Origin: Pseudomonas brassicacearum
GTDB taxonomy: Bacteria; Pseudomonadota; Gammaproteobacteria; Pseudomonadales; Pseudomonadaceae
Length of the DNA stretch: 64,000 nucleotides
Direction: 5' to 3'
Assembly: GCF_000585995.1 (NCBI RefSeq)
Contig: NZ_CP007410.1
Location: 186,001 to 250,000 of the forward strand
Shown: piece after piece, positions 45,465 through 54,483 of the stretch
Numbering within the stretch: the stretch's first letter is position 1
Layout of the letters: each line of letters opens with the position of its first letter
Notes under the pieces: generated by a model
Seen by the model: only the letters and a program-made list of their open reading frames with translations
The model's database searches: none
Told to the model about the DNA's origin: nothing
Translations under genes and position numbers: made by a program

Positions 45465-46046
45465 ATGCGCAACGAATCGATTCGCTACCTGATTGTGCCG
45501 GGCTGGCAAGGATCGCCGGAAAATCATTGGCAAACCCACTGGCAGAACAGCCTGCCCAATAGCGCGCGAGTCGAGCAGGCCGACTGGTTGACGCCTCGGC
45601 GTGAAGACTGGGTCGCGGCGCTGGCCGAAGCCATTGCCGTCGACAGCACGCCGGTCATTCTCATTGCCCATAGCCTGGGCTGCATCACGGTTGCCCATTG
45701 GGCCGCCACCGCGCCGGTGCAGTTTCTGCGCCAGGTGCGCGGGGCGTTGCTGGTGGCGCCGGCGGATGTGGAACGGCCAGCCTGCGCTCCGGCATTGCGT
45801 AATTTTGCGCCGATTCCCACTGATCTGTTGCCGTTCCCCAGCCAAGTCGTCAGTTCGGACAACGACGCAGCGGTGAGCGCTCCACGCGCCTTGGAACTGG
45901 CGCGCAACTGGGGCGCCGAGGCCGGAATTCTCGCCGGGGCGGGGCATATCAATGTGAAGTCCGGCCACCAGCGCTGGGAGCAGGGGTTCGCTTATCTCTA
46001 TCGTCTGCAAAATCGCATGGAGCATCACGCCCTGCGTCGCGCCTGA
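45465..46046 (+). CDS. RBBP9/YdeN-type alpha/beta hydrolase
   Basis: A 193-aa serine hydrolase-like protein. It has the N-terminal motif YLIVPGWQGSPENHWQ, the nucleophile elbow AHSLG, and the acid and base in SSDNDA and GAGHIN, all typical of the RBBP9/YdeN family. AGGAG lies before ATG 45465. The 119-bp upstream gap is very AT-rich with an ATTATT-CCTTA-AATAAT dyad, likely the promoter. The sigma54-type regulator gene begins 47 bases downstream, suggesting a shared unit. Natural substrate unknown. Confidence 0.88.
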   Translation: MRNESIRYLIVPGWQGSPENHWQTHWQNSLPNSARVEQADWLTPRREDWVAALAEAIAVDSTPVILIAHSLGCITVAHWAATAPVQFLRQVRGALLVAPADVERPACAPALRNFAPIPTDLLPFPSQVVSSDNDAAVSAPRALELARNWGAEAGILAGAGHINVKSGHQRWEQGFAYLYRLQNRMEHHALRRA

Positions 46047-46093
46047 ATTTTAACGTCCTCCCGTCTCCCGACGGTTTGGGACGGGAGTCTGCC

Positions 46094-46939
46094 ATGAGCT
46101 TGCATGAAACCTTCGGTCAGCCGTTGCTGACCTTTCCCGATGCGGAAAAAAGTCCCCTGAGCATTCGCGCCAAGGCGCTGGTGTTCGTCGACCCGCGTTC
46201 GCGACAGTTGCGCCAGGAGTTGGAGCTGCTGGCGCCGCGCTCGGTCTCGGTGCTGATACGCGGCGAAACCGGCACCGGCAAAGAATTACTGGCCCGCCAC
46301 ATCCATCGCGAGAGCAATCGCGGTGGATTGTTCGTGTCGGTCAACTGCGGCGCCATCAGTCCGACCTATGCCGACGCCGAATTGTTCGGTTATGCCGCCG
46401 GCAGCCATAGCGGTTCAGCCAGCAGCCGCGCCGGTTGGTTCGGCTCGGCCAATGGCGGGACGCTGTACCTGGATGAGATCGGGGACCTGCCGCTGCCGAT
46501 CCAGATTAAATTGCTGGCGGCCCTGGAAAACCATGAAGTCACCCGCGTCGGCGCCCACCAGCCCAGCCCCGTGGACGTGCGACTGGTTGCGGCCACCAGC
46601 ATTGACCTGGCGCAGGCGGTGGCCGCCGGGAAATTTCATGACCGGCTGTATCACTACCTCGGTGAGGGCCGGCTCGAGTTGCCGCCCTTGCGCGAGCGGG
46701 TGGGCGATATCCTGTCCCTGGCCGAATACTTCCTGGGCATCTACAGCCAACGCCTCGGCCTGGCCGTGCCGCTGATCAGCGAAGCGGCGCAGCGTGCGCT
46801 CGAACAGCACAGTTGGCCGGGTAATACCCGGGAGCTGGAAAACGTCATTCATTTCGCTTTGCTGGTAAGCGTAGGGGATTACATCCTGCCGGAGCATCTT
46901 AATCTGCCGCGTTTAACGGGATCTGCGATAGGGACTTGA
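46094..46939 (+). CDS. Sigma54-type AAA+ regulator without GAFTGA motif
   Basis: A 281-aa protein (start ATG 46094, GGGAG upstream). It has a Walker A GETGTGKE, ELFG, Walker B GGTLYLDEIGD and the WPGNTRELENV motif of sigma54 activators. The loop that contacts sigma54, normally GAFTGA, reads GSHSGS here. There is no N-terminal receiver and no C-terminal Fis-type helix-turn-helix; the protein ends after the AAA+ domain. It resembles SfnR-like sulfur-regulators in length and neighbourhood, but I would not assign that name. It may act without sigma54 or through partner proteins. Confidence 0.82.
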   Translation: MSLHETFGQPLLTFPDAEKSPLSIRAKALVFVDPRSRQLRQELELLAPRSVSVLIRGETGTGKELLARHIHRESNRGGLFVSVNCGAISPTYADAELFGYAAGSHSGSASSRAGWFGSANGGTLYLDEIGDLPLPIQIKLLAALENHEVTRVGAHQPSPVDVRLVAATSIDLAQAVAAGKFHDRLYHYLGEGRLELPPLRERVGDILSLAEYFLGIYSQRLGLAVPLISEAAQRALEQHSWPGNTRELENVIHFALLVSVGDYILPEHLNLPRLTGSAIGT

Positions 46940-47269
46940 TAAAGGATTCTAAGTTTGTCGAACGGGGTAAACAGCACTTGAGCGATTGATAAAAGTGTTT
47001 TGTTGGTCTCGGTTTCGCCTATAAAAGGTTTCCGGATATTTAATCCTGATGACTTTCGGGTTGTCGGGGTTTTTATTATGTGAATGTTAAATTCATCTGC
47101 TTGGAAGTATTTTGTTTATGCAAACTTTAAGTGACTTGTACAAATAATTTGTGTGGTTTTAGCGCTTGATTGCAGGTGCCTCGAGATTGTTAATTGAATA
47201 GGCGAAAGCAACGCGGTCAGCCGAGTTGTGCTGGTCGTGAATCAATTAACTTGAGTGTCGAGGATTTAA
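46940..47269. other. AT-rich gap before the RHS pair
   Basis: 330 bp of clearly lower GC than the flanks, with T-rich runs and no supported gene. It probably contains the promoter of the RHS pair and marks the left edge of an inserted island. Confidence 0.5.
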
Positions 47270-48226
47270 ATGAAATACGAAATTAATACGCCTGTCGCGA
47301 CGCAATCGTCGGGATGGTCCAAGTTGGAAAACTTTGGGATTTTTTCCGTGACGGGGGGCAACCAGTTATACAGCAACGGTAATCAACAATTGATGGTAAG
47401 GGTATTTGTCCAGGTCCAGAGCTGGCTGGGCAGCAGCCTTCCCCTGACGCAGTCTGAAATCGATTCCATTGTCTTGATTGATGGGCATACGGGGGCGGAG
47501 CTCATCAAGGACAGGAATCGCGGTGATGTCGGTGTATGGAAGTACACCGAAGAGCAGGATTCCCGCGGTTTCCGCCAGCTTCCTTCCAATCTACCTCCCC
47601 GGGGTACAGTGCCGTCGGGGGAGTTCGTCTACACCAAGGATTTTTACATCACGTCCAGCTCCGATAAACCGATCGAACTGCAGTTGCGCATCACGCGGGC
47701 AGACGGCGAAACGTTTCTATCCAGAAAGCAGGATGAGCTTGGCACGCTTACGTTAGTTCCACTTCCGCCGGCGGTCTACCGGTCCGAGCAGTATTCGCTT
47801 AGTCGCACTCCGGTCCCCTATTACAGTCCGAGAGGCCACATTGAGAAAGTCGAGGTCTTTATGTTGGATCTGGTGGTTGATCAGCAGCTAATGAGGTTCT
47901 ATAACGGTTTTTTTATGGACTATCACCTGAAAATGGGAAGTTCGGATAAGCGTTATTCGGGTTACTACCTCATCGGCTACGGGAATGGTCGAGATATCAG
48001 AGCGACTGGTCAAGTGCCTTGGGAACGGCCGGATGCACTGGGAAGGCATCAGAGCGAAAACGGACGTGTTGCATTGGTTCTGGCCTACGGAAAACTCGGG
48101 CCGGTCTGGGTGAGAAGTTCTACCAAGAGGACTTTGCTGGAACTGACCGACATGTACGGAAATCCTCATTCGTTGCGCGTGGAAATGACTGATGACCCGC
48201 TGACAATTCGCGTGACCAGAATATAA
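47270..48226 (+). CDS. Unknown protein paired with RHS gene
   Basis: A 318-aa protein that I do not recognise. No signal peptide or membrane segment is evident. It is beta-rich (WSKLENFGIFSVTGGNQLYS, VLIDGHTGAEL, TDMYGNPHSLRVEM) and looks like several beta-sandwich units. GC is lower than the surroundings. The RHS gene starts 25 bases after its stop, so both are probably cotranscribed. It could be a binding or delivery partner of the RHS protein rather than an immunity protein, which would more often follow the RHS gene. Function unknown. Confidence 0.7.
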   Translation: MKYEINTPVATQSSGWSKLENFGIFSVTGGNQLYSNGNQQLMVRVFVQVQSWLGSSLPLTQSEIDSIVLIDGHTGAELIKDRNRGDVGVWKYTEEQDSRGFRQLPSNLPPRGTVPSGEFVYTKDFYITSSSDKPIELQLRITRADGETFLSRKQDELGTLTLVPLPPAVYRSEQYSLSRTPVPYYSPRGHIEKVEVFMLDLVVDQQLMRFYNGFFMDYHLKMGSSDKRYSGYYLIGYGNGRDIRATGQVPWERPDALGRHQSENGRVALVLAYGKLGPVWVRSSTKRTLLELTDMYGNPHSLRVEMTDDPLTIRVTRI

Positions 48227-48251
48227 AAACAATTCGTTCAAGGAAGAACCG

Positions 48252-51200
48252 ATGAATACCTCTTCACCCCTCCAAGGTCAGTTGACTTCGGCGGCCTTCA
48301 AGTTTGACAGTTTTGTTCGTTCGGGCGTGGATCCGCGCACAGGTAGCTGCAGTTGCAGCGTGGCGCTGGATGTGGCGCCGGATGACGCCGCCGTCGGATC
48401 TAAAGTATCAGCGACCCTGGCATACGATTCCTTCAATGATCAGGACCTGGGTTTCGGCGCCGGTTGGTCCTTGCGCACCTGTAGCTATGACCAGCGCCGA
48501 CGAAAGTTGACACTGACGAACGGCGAAACCTATCAGCTCTATACCGATGGAAACCAAGTGGCTTTCCAGGATAAGAAACTCGATAACTTGCGCGTCACGA
48601 TGCAAGGCAATGAACTTTTCGTCGAGTACATCGATGGAAGAATCGACGTGCTGTCGCGCCCCGGTGCGACATCCCACGAATGGCTGCTTGCGCGGGAGTA
48701 CAGTCCCGAGGGCAAGGAAACGGCTTATGAGTATCGCCCCGTCGCGGGCCGCCTGCAGCTGGTGGCGGTTTACCGGCAGCATCGCCGCATCCTGCAGGTC
48801 GACTACGCCCGGGCCAGGTCGACGGCAACGACCATCACCGTGTGGCCGGACGTACCTTCAAGGAAACTCCAGTACCTGTTTATCCTGCGTAACGGAACGC
48901 TCCAACACATCAGGCTGATCACTGCCGAAAAGATTCCATTGACCTGGACCTTTGATTACGCACGTATCAATGGTTTTCTGCTGATGACTGAAGTCAGCCA
49001 GCCAAGCGGGGCCCGGCAGACACTCCGGTACCAGGCCGAGGGTCATAGGCTTCCCGCCGGGGCACCGGTGCCTTACCTGCCTGTTGTGTCTCAATCCATC
49101 ATGGCCCCTGGCGGGGGCCAGCCCGCGATCATCACCCTGTATGAATATTCCGTCAGGAATTTTCTAGGGCATGGTGCGGGGGTACGCTGGTCGGCCGAGC
49201 GTGATGTGCTTTATGACGTCAGCAGCAACTACCAATACTCCTGCACTCAGATTCAAATGGTCGCTGGTAACAGCCGTCCGCGTGAGTCTTCCCGGGTCAT
49301 ACGCACCTACAATCGCTTCCACTCGATGATTTCGCAAAGGACGATCAGTGGCAGCAAGATGCAGTTGCGGGAAATCGAATATTACGATGTGCCCAATCGA
49401 GCTTTCAGGGATCAGCCTCCGCAGTTCCAGATGCAACGCGTCGTCCGCGAGAGCTTCTTTGATACTCGCGCGACTCGCGCAAACACCCGGGTCGAGACCA
49501 CCCATACGTCCTATGACGAACATGGCAATCTGCTGGAAAAAGCCAGTCCGGGCGGGGCGCGGGAAATCTATGAGTATTTTCCGGCACAAGGGAGCACGGA
49601 TTGTCCCGCCAGCCCTATAGGCGTGCCTTGTTTTCTGAAGCAGAAGTCGATTATCGCCTCGGCCGAGTTCGCCGCCGCGCCGACCACCGTGGTTCGCTAC
49701 ACCTACAGCGAATTGCCGTCGCTGCTCGCAGGCCGCCGCTGTGTCCGGCTCGCCAGCGAGACACTCTCCGATGAGGGCGCCGCCGAGCCTCGTGTGGCGT
49801 GTCGATTGAGGTACGTGAACAACGTCAATGACGCCTTTCATGGACGGCTGCAATGCAAGGTCGAGACCGTAGGCGGCGTGCGCCGTGAGCATCGTTATGC
49901 GTACCGGCGTGAACTCGATAACGTTCGCACCGACCAGACCTTCAGCGCCGAAGGGCTGAGCCACCTGAGGCAGGAGTGGCATGACGTGTGCGGGTGGCTG
50001 GTCAAGACCTGCGAGTCCGGGGGCAATACCGTCAGCATGGAATACGACTCACTGGGGCAACTGACCCGTGAAACCGTGATGCCTGACACGGGCCGCGCGG
50101 CATCGCGTCAGTTCATCTATCAGGTCGGTGCTGCCTCCAATGATGGCCTTGCCAGCGTCACCGTCAAGGATGCCCGTGGCGTCCTGACCGTCACCCGTAG
50201 CGATGGACTGGGTCGTACCGTGAAAGTCGAGAAGCAGGACGTCGACATGCCCGGCGCACCCATGCGCGTGATCTACGAGGCCAGTTATGATGGCCTGGGA
50301 CGCCTGCAATCGGATGAACAGACCGACTGGTTCGACGGCGAGCCGAAAACGCTGGGAACCCACTACGAGTATGACGAGTGGGGGCATCAGAACCGCACCA
50401 TCCGCCGCGGGCATGAGGTCGCTCATGACGAGATCGATCCTGTGGCGCGCACGCGCACCGAGTGGATGGAGGGCGGCGGCAAGACCCGGACATTCATCAA
50501 CGCCCTGGAAAAGCCATCGCGGGTCGAGCGCGTGGACCGTTCCGGCGTCGTGCGAGAGGTAACCCTCTACGAATACGATGGCCTGGGACGGTGCATCCAG
50601 CAAACCGCCGCTGACGGTGCGGTGACCCGCTACACCTACGATCTGGCCGGCCGCGTGCTGAATACGACATTGCCCGACGGTACCTTGGTCGAGAAGAAAT
50701 ACGCCGCCCAGAGCCAGGGGGACTATCCCACACAGATCAGCGCCAACGGCTATGTAGTGGGAACCCGTACCTACGACGGACTGATGCGCGTGACCCGCAA
50801 CCAGGCGGGCGGTCGTGCCGAACAGAGGGTCTACGAGGGTTCCGGCAGGAACGCTACACAAAAGAGCACCGCGTCTGGAAAAACCTTGCGGTTCACCCTT
50901 GATCCGTTGCTCGCCGATGGCGTCACCAGCCGCTCCGGCAGCCAGGCGTCCGTCGCTGCCAGCCATCGGTTCGATTCCCGCACAGGGTTGCTCCAGGAAT
51001 CGGCCAACGCGCTGGTGCAACGGCGCATGGAGTACGGCCCTTCCGGCCGTCTCAGCCGGGAGTCGTGGGTGACGGCGCTCGACCGCTTCGAAAGTGGACA
51101 AACCTATTCGTTGCTGGGCAAACCGATTGGCTACACGGACGTCAGCGGCACGGTTCGCACCTGCGTTTATGATCAGACTGGACGCCTGACCGGTATCACC

Positions 51201-52988
51201 CAAGGTCCTTCCGCCATCCCCGCTCAGGAGCGCATTACGGCCACGTACTCGTACGACGCCCAAGAGCAGGTCAAGCGCATCACCGTCACCGATCCCCGAT
51301 CGGGCCATTCGATGGTCACCGACCTGGACTACGACGAATTTGGCCGCGAAATCCTCCGGCGCTCCTCCCAGGGAAATGATGTCGTCGAGGTGAGCCAGTC
51401 GTTCGGGCCGGGCGACAGGCTCAGCCAGCGTACGCTCAAGGCCAACGGAGCCGTGCGTGTCGAGACGTTTGCCTATGACCTGCGAGGCCGGTTGACGCGT
51501 TACGCCTGCCAAGGGCCGCACGCGCCAGTGGATGCCCAGGGTAAGGCCATCGTCTCGCAGGACTTCACCTATGACGGTCTGGATAACATCCGCCAAGTCG
51601 TCACGCATTTCCCAGGCGGCGTGAACACGGCAACGTATCGGTATGATTTGGTCGATAAAACCCAACTCAGCGGCGTCAGCCACAGTCATCCCGACTATGC
51701 ATCCGCCGATTCGACTTTCCGCTACGACGCCGACGGCAATTTGCTCAACGATTCCCGTGGACGTCACTTGGTCTATGACGAACTGGGGCGGCTGGAAAGT
51801 GTGGCTTCGGCTGACTCGAGGTCGATATTGGCGCGCTATCGGTACGATGCCTCTGACCGCCTTCATGCCGTTGAGCTGGCAGGGCACAAGCCCTGTCGGC
51901 GCTTCTACCGCGACGAGCGGTTGTGCAACGAAGTCGCGGGGCAGGATAGCCGCAGCCTCATGCATGAAGAGCGGCAGTTGCTGGCGTTGTCCCAGGGCCA
52001 GGAGACGGTGCTGTTCGGGACGGATGGCTGTGGCAACGTCTTGCAAGCGGTTGCTGGCGGCGACGACACCCAGCATGCCTATTCGCCTTATGGGCAACGC
52101 GCGGCGGCTGACGGATTGGGCAGTCTGTTCGGTCTCGGCGGCGAGCCGCAGGATCCGGTGACTGGCTGTTATCTGCTCGGCAACGGCTATCGGGCCTACG
52201 ATCCGGTACTGATGCGATTTCACCGGCCAGACGACTGGAGTCCATTTGATGGGGGAGGTCTCAATCCCTATGCCTATTGTCTCGGCGACCCCATCAATCT
52301 GAGCGATCCCACCGGCCATATCTCTACCTGGGGCTGGATCAAGATTGGCATTACCGCTGCTTTCGCCATCGCCTCCGTTGCGTTCACCCTGGCGACCCTG
52401 GGGGCATCCGCGCCCTTGATAGGCATCTCGTTTTCGGCCGCAACCGCCTTGACGCTGGAGGTGGTGTCAGGTGCGGCATCGATCGCGTCCATCGTGCTGG
52501 AAGAGGCGGCTCCGGACGCCGTCGCCACCCAGGTGCTGAGCTACGCCAGCCTGGCCTTGGGCGTTGTGTCCGGCGGGGCTTCCCTGACAGGAAAACTGTT
52601 GGGCAGAGGGACATCGGTGGCCCTGCGCAATACGGTCGAGTCCCTCGGTGACGCCCTGACACTGGGCCGTAGCAACGCCTTGCGCGGGACACGCGTCGGT
52701 GGCTACGCCAAGGCTGCGAGCCCTCTGCTCCGAGGCGGCGGGCGGCGCAACCTCATCGCATTGCAAAACGATCTTCGAGACGTGCTGACCGCCAAGGACG
52801 TGACCAGCTATGCCCATTACCCGCTCAAGGGCGTCACCTACACCGTCGACAGGGACAAGTACATCGAAAAAGCCCGAGGGTTTCTGGGGATGACAGGGGA
52901 ACGACCCAATAACACTCAGCGTGGCGAGGCACCGGACGATATCTACGGAGATATCAGGGAGCGAAGCGCGCAAATCCGATTCGCATGA
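48252..52988 (+). CDS. RHS repeat-associated core protein with unknown C-terminal domain
   Basis: A 1578-aa RHS-family protein. The N-terminal segment (FVRSGVDPRTGSCSCSVALD) resembles that of RHS/TccC-like insecticidal-complex proteins. Many YD-type repeats follow (YDGLGRL, YDLAGRV, YDQTGRL). The core ends with the consensus GYLLGNGYRAYDP-like sequence, LNPYAYCLGDPINLSDPTG, near residue 1355. The last ~220 residues begin with hydrophobic segments (IKIGITAAFAIASVAFTLAT) and end in a charged tail (IYGDIRERSAQIRFA); this part is the usual place of a variable toxin domain, but I recognise no enzyme. No immunity gene follows directly. Confidence 0.87.
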   Translation: MNTSSPLQGQLTSAAFKFDSFVRSGVDPRTGSCSCSVALDVAPDDAAVGSKVSATLAYDSFNDQDLGFGAGWSLRTCSYDQRRRKLTLTNGETYQLYTDGNQVAFQDKKLDNLRVTMQGNELFVEYIDGRIDVLSRPGATSHEWLLAREYSPEGKETAYEYRPVAGRLQLVAVYRQHRRILQVDYARARSTATTITVWPDVPSRKLQYLFILRNGTLQHIRLITAEKIPLTWTFDYARINGFLLMTEVSQPSGARQTLRYQAEGHRLPAGAPVPYLPVVSQSIMAPGGGQPAIITLYEYSVRNFLGHGAGVRWSAERDVLYDVSSNYQYSCTQIQMVAGNSRPRESSRVIRTYNRFHSMISQRTISGSKMQLREIEYYDVPNRAFRDQPPQFQMQRVVRESFFDTRATRANTRVETTHTSYDEHGNLLEKASPGGAREIYEYFPAQGSTDCPASPIGVPCFLKQKSIIASAEFAAAPTTVVRYTYSELPSLLAGRRCVRLASETLSDEGAAEPRVACRLRYVNNVNDAFHGRLQCKVETVGGVRREHRYAYRRELDNVRTDQTFSAEGLSHLRQEWHDVCGWLVKTCESGGNTVSMEYDSLGQLTRETVMPDTGRAASRQFIYQVGAASNDGLASVTVKDARGVLTVTRSDGLGRTVKVEKQDVDMPGAPMRVIYEASYDGLGRLQSDEQTDWFDGEPKTLGTHYEYDEWGHQNRTIRRGHEVAHDEIDPVARTRTEWMEGGGKTRTFINALEKPSRVERVDRSGVVREVTLYEYDGLGRCIQQTAADGAVTRYTYDLAGRVLNTTLPDGTLVEKKYAAQSQGDYPTQISANGYVVGTRTYDGLMRVTRNQAGGRAEQRVYEGSGRNATQKSTASGKTLRFTLDPLLADGVTSRSGSQASVAASHRFDSRTGLLQESANALVQRRMEYGPSGRLSRESWVTALDRFESGQTYSLLGKPIGYTDVSGTVRTCVYDQTGRLTGITQGPSAIPAQERITATYSYDAQEQVKRITVTDPRSGHSMVTDLDYDEFGREILRRSSQGNDVVEVSQSFGPGDRLSQRTLKANGAVRVETFAYDLRGRLTRYACQGPHAPVDAQGKAIVSQDFTYDGLDNIRQVVTHFPGGVNTATYRYDLVDKTQLSGVSHSHPDYASADSTFRYDADGNLLNDSRGRHLVYDELGRLESVASADSRSILARYRYDASDRLHAVELAGHKPCRRFYRDERLCNEVAGQDSRSLMHEERQLLALSQGQETVLFGTDGCGNVLQAVAGGDDTQHAYSPYGQRAAADGLGSLFGLGGEPQDPVTGCYLLGNGYRAYDPVLMRFHRPDDWSPFDGGGLNPYAYCLGDPINLSDPTGHISTWGWIKIGITAAFAIASVAFTLATLGASAPLIGISFSAATALTLEVVSGAASIASIVLEEAAPDAVATQVLSYASLALGVVSGGASLTGKLLGRGTSVALRNTVESLGDALTLGRSNALRGTRVGGYAKAASPLLRGGGRRNLIALQNDLRDVLTAKDVTSYAHYPLKGVTYTVDRDKYIEKARGFLGMTGERPNNTQRGEAPDDIYGDIRERSAQIRFA

Positions 52989-53167
52989 AGAACACGCGCA
53001 AGGGGTTATTCATATATGAATTATCGATATATACATTTAGATAAAAGGTGTTGTTAAGGCATAAAAAATATCGGTATCTTCCGTACCACGCCAGCGATAG
53101 CACTTCGCTGGCACTCCCACATTTGGCCGTCGTCCATGACGACAGTGATTTTCCATAAGGACACTGC

Positions 53168-53950
53168 ATGAAAAAGGTTCTGTTGTTCACCGCATTGGCG
53201 GCAGCCCTGACCTCGGGCCTCGCCCAGGCAGCGGAGAAACTGGTCGTGGCGGCCACCCCGGTGCCGCACGCCGAGATCCTCGAGCTGATCAAGCCGGCCC
53301 TGGCCAAGGAAGGCGTGGACCTGCAAATCAAGGTCTTCACCGACTACGTCCAACCCAATGTACAGGTTGATCAGAAGCGTCTGGACGCCAACTACTTCCA
53401 GACCCTGCCCTACCTCAAGAGCTTCAACGAAGGCAAAGGCACCCATCTGGTGACCGTGATCGGCGTCCATGTCGAACCGTTCGGTGGCTACTCGAAGAAA
53501 GTCAAAAGCCTGGCTGAGCTCAAAGACGGCGCAACCATTGCCATCCCTAACGAAGGCAGCAACAGCGGTCGCGCCCTGATCCTGCTGCAGAAGGCTGGGC
53601 TGATCGAGCTCAAGGACCCGAAAAACGCCCTGGCCACGCCGAAAGACATCGCCAAGAATCCGAAGAACTTCAAGTTCAAGGAACTGGAATCGGCCATGCT
53701 GCCGCGGGTGCTGGATCAGGTCGACCTGGACATGATCAACACCAACTACGCCCTGGAAGCAGGTCTTAACCCGGCCAAGGATGCATTGGTGATCGAAGGT
53801 GCGGATTCGCCTTACGTGAACTTCCTGGTGGCCCGTCCGGACAACAAGGACAGCCCGGCCATGCAGAAACTGGCCAAGGCTCTGACCAGCCCGGAAGTGA
53901 AGGCCTTCATCGAGAAGAAATACAGCGGCGCGGTACTGCCGGCGTTCTGA
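53168..53950 (+). CDS. metQ: MetQ/NlpA-family substrate-binding protein
   Basis: A 260-aa periplasmic binding protein with a signal peptide (MKKVLLFTALAAALTSGLAQA). It has the family core EILELIKPALAKEGVDLQIK, FTDYVQPN and NYFQTLPYL. The family binds methionine or related sulfur compounds for an ABC importer. The cognate ATPase and permease (metN, metI) are not adjacent in this window. AAGGA precedes ATG, and a strong terminator follows. The gap before the gene is AT-rich and marks the right edge of the RHS insertion. Confidence 0.9.
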   Translation: MKKVLLFTALAAALTSGLAQAAEKLVVAATPVPHAEILELIKPALAKEGVDLQIKVFTDYVQPNVQVDQKRLDANYFQTLPYLKSFNEGKGTHLVTVIGVHVEPFGGYSKKVKSLAELKDGATIAIPNEGSNSGRALILLQKAGLIELKDPKNALATPKDIAKNPKNFKFKELESAMLPRVLDQVDLDMINTNYALEAGLNPAKDALVIEGADSPYVNFLVARPDNKDSPAMQKLAKALTSPEVKAFIEKKYSGAVLPAF

Positions 53951-53975
53951 TCGAACGGTACATGTTGAAGTGACA

Positions 53976-54009
53976 ACGCCGACGGCTTGGCCAGCGTCGG
54001 CGTTTTTTT
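53976..54009 (+). terminator. Intrinsic terminator of metQ
   Basis: Stem ACGCCGACG, loop GCTTGGCCAG, stem CGTCGGCGT, then a run of T. The stem is perfect. Confidence 0.92.
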
Positions 54010-54033
54010 GTGCCGAGGCCTAAGACCCGGTGC

Positions 54034-54144
54034 TCACCGAACGGTGCCGCTGGCAGGCTTGTTTTTTAATGCGCGGCGCAGGGCTGCAAGCAGTTTGAGG
54101 AGGTCTTGTGGATCGAGGTACTGCGGGGCTTTCACGTCAGCCAT
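54034..54144 (-). CDS. Putative 36-aa small protein
   Basis: An ORF MADVKAPQYLDPQDLLKLLA to NKPASGTVR on the minus strand, with AAGGAAG six bases before ATG 54144. It is basic at the C-terminus, with a central amphipathic helix. The convincing ribosome site and the isolated position convergent with metQ favour a real small gene, but no family is recognised. Confidence 0.5.
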   Translation of the reverse strand: MADVKAPQYLDPQDLLKLLAALRRALKNKPASGTVR

Positions 54145-54483
54145 TTTTTTCTTCCTTGTGATGGGGCCGTGGAGTCTGGCCATAAGCTGCGGTTCCGGGG
54201 AGAGGTCTATCGAAAAAAAGACCCGTCCTACAGCGCATGGAAAAATAGCCTTCTTACAAAGCCTCTGCAAATACCGTCGATCAATCCGGCCAGTTCCAGG
54301 CCGGCGTATCCAGCATTCCCTGGCCCACTATCCCGGTCTGGCCCAGATCTTTTTCCAGCACAATGCAAGTGCAGTCCCCCTCGTTCGGTTGTAAGGCGCC
54401 GATCCCTGTGCTTGGCGTTGAACCCTGTTCTAAGCTCACAGTCGTATCGTCACTGGCACGTCCGTACAACACAAGGAGTCTGC
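54145..54483. other. Gap upstream of the RND pump operon
   Basis: 339 bp between the small minus-strand gene and the pump operon. Several short open frames exist, none with a convincing start or coding pattern. The part nearest the pump should contain its promoter; no operator was recognised. Confidence 0.45.

Noticed and set aside
47270..48226. Immunity protein for the RHS gene.
   Set aside because: It lies upstream and is large; immunity genes usually follow the toxin end. Evidence is insufficient, so it is left as unknown.
50049..52319. A 756-codon frame opposite the RHS gene.
   Set aside because: Shadow of the YD repeats; no domain or start signal.
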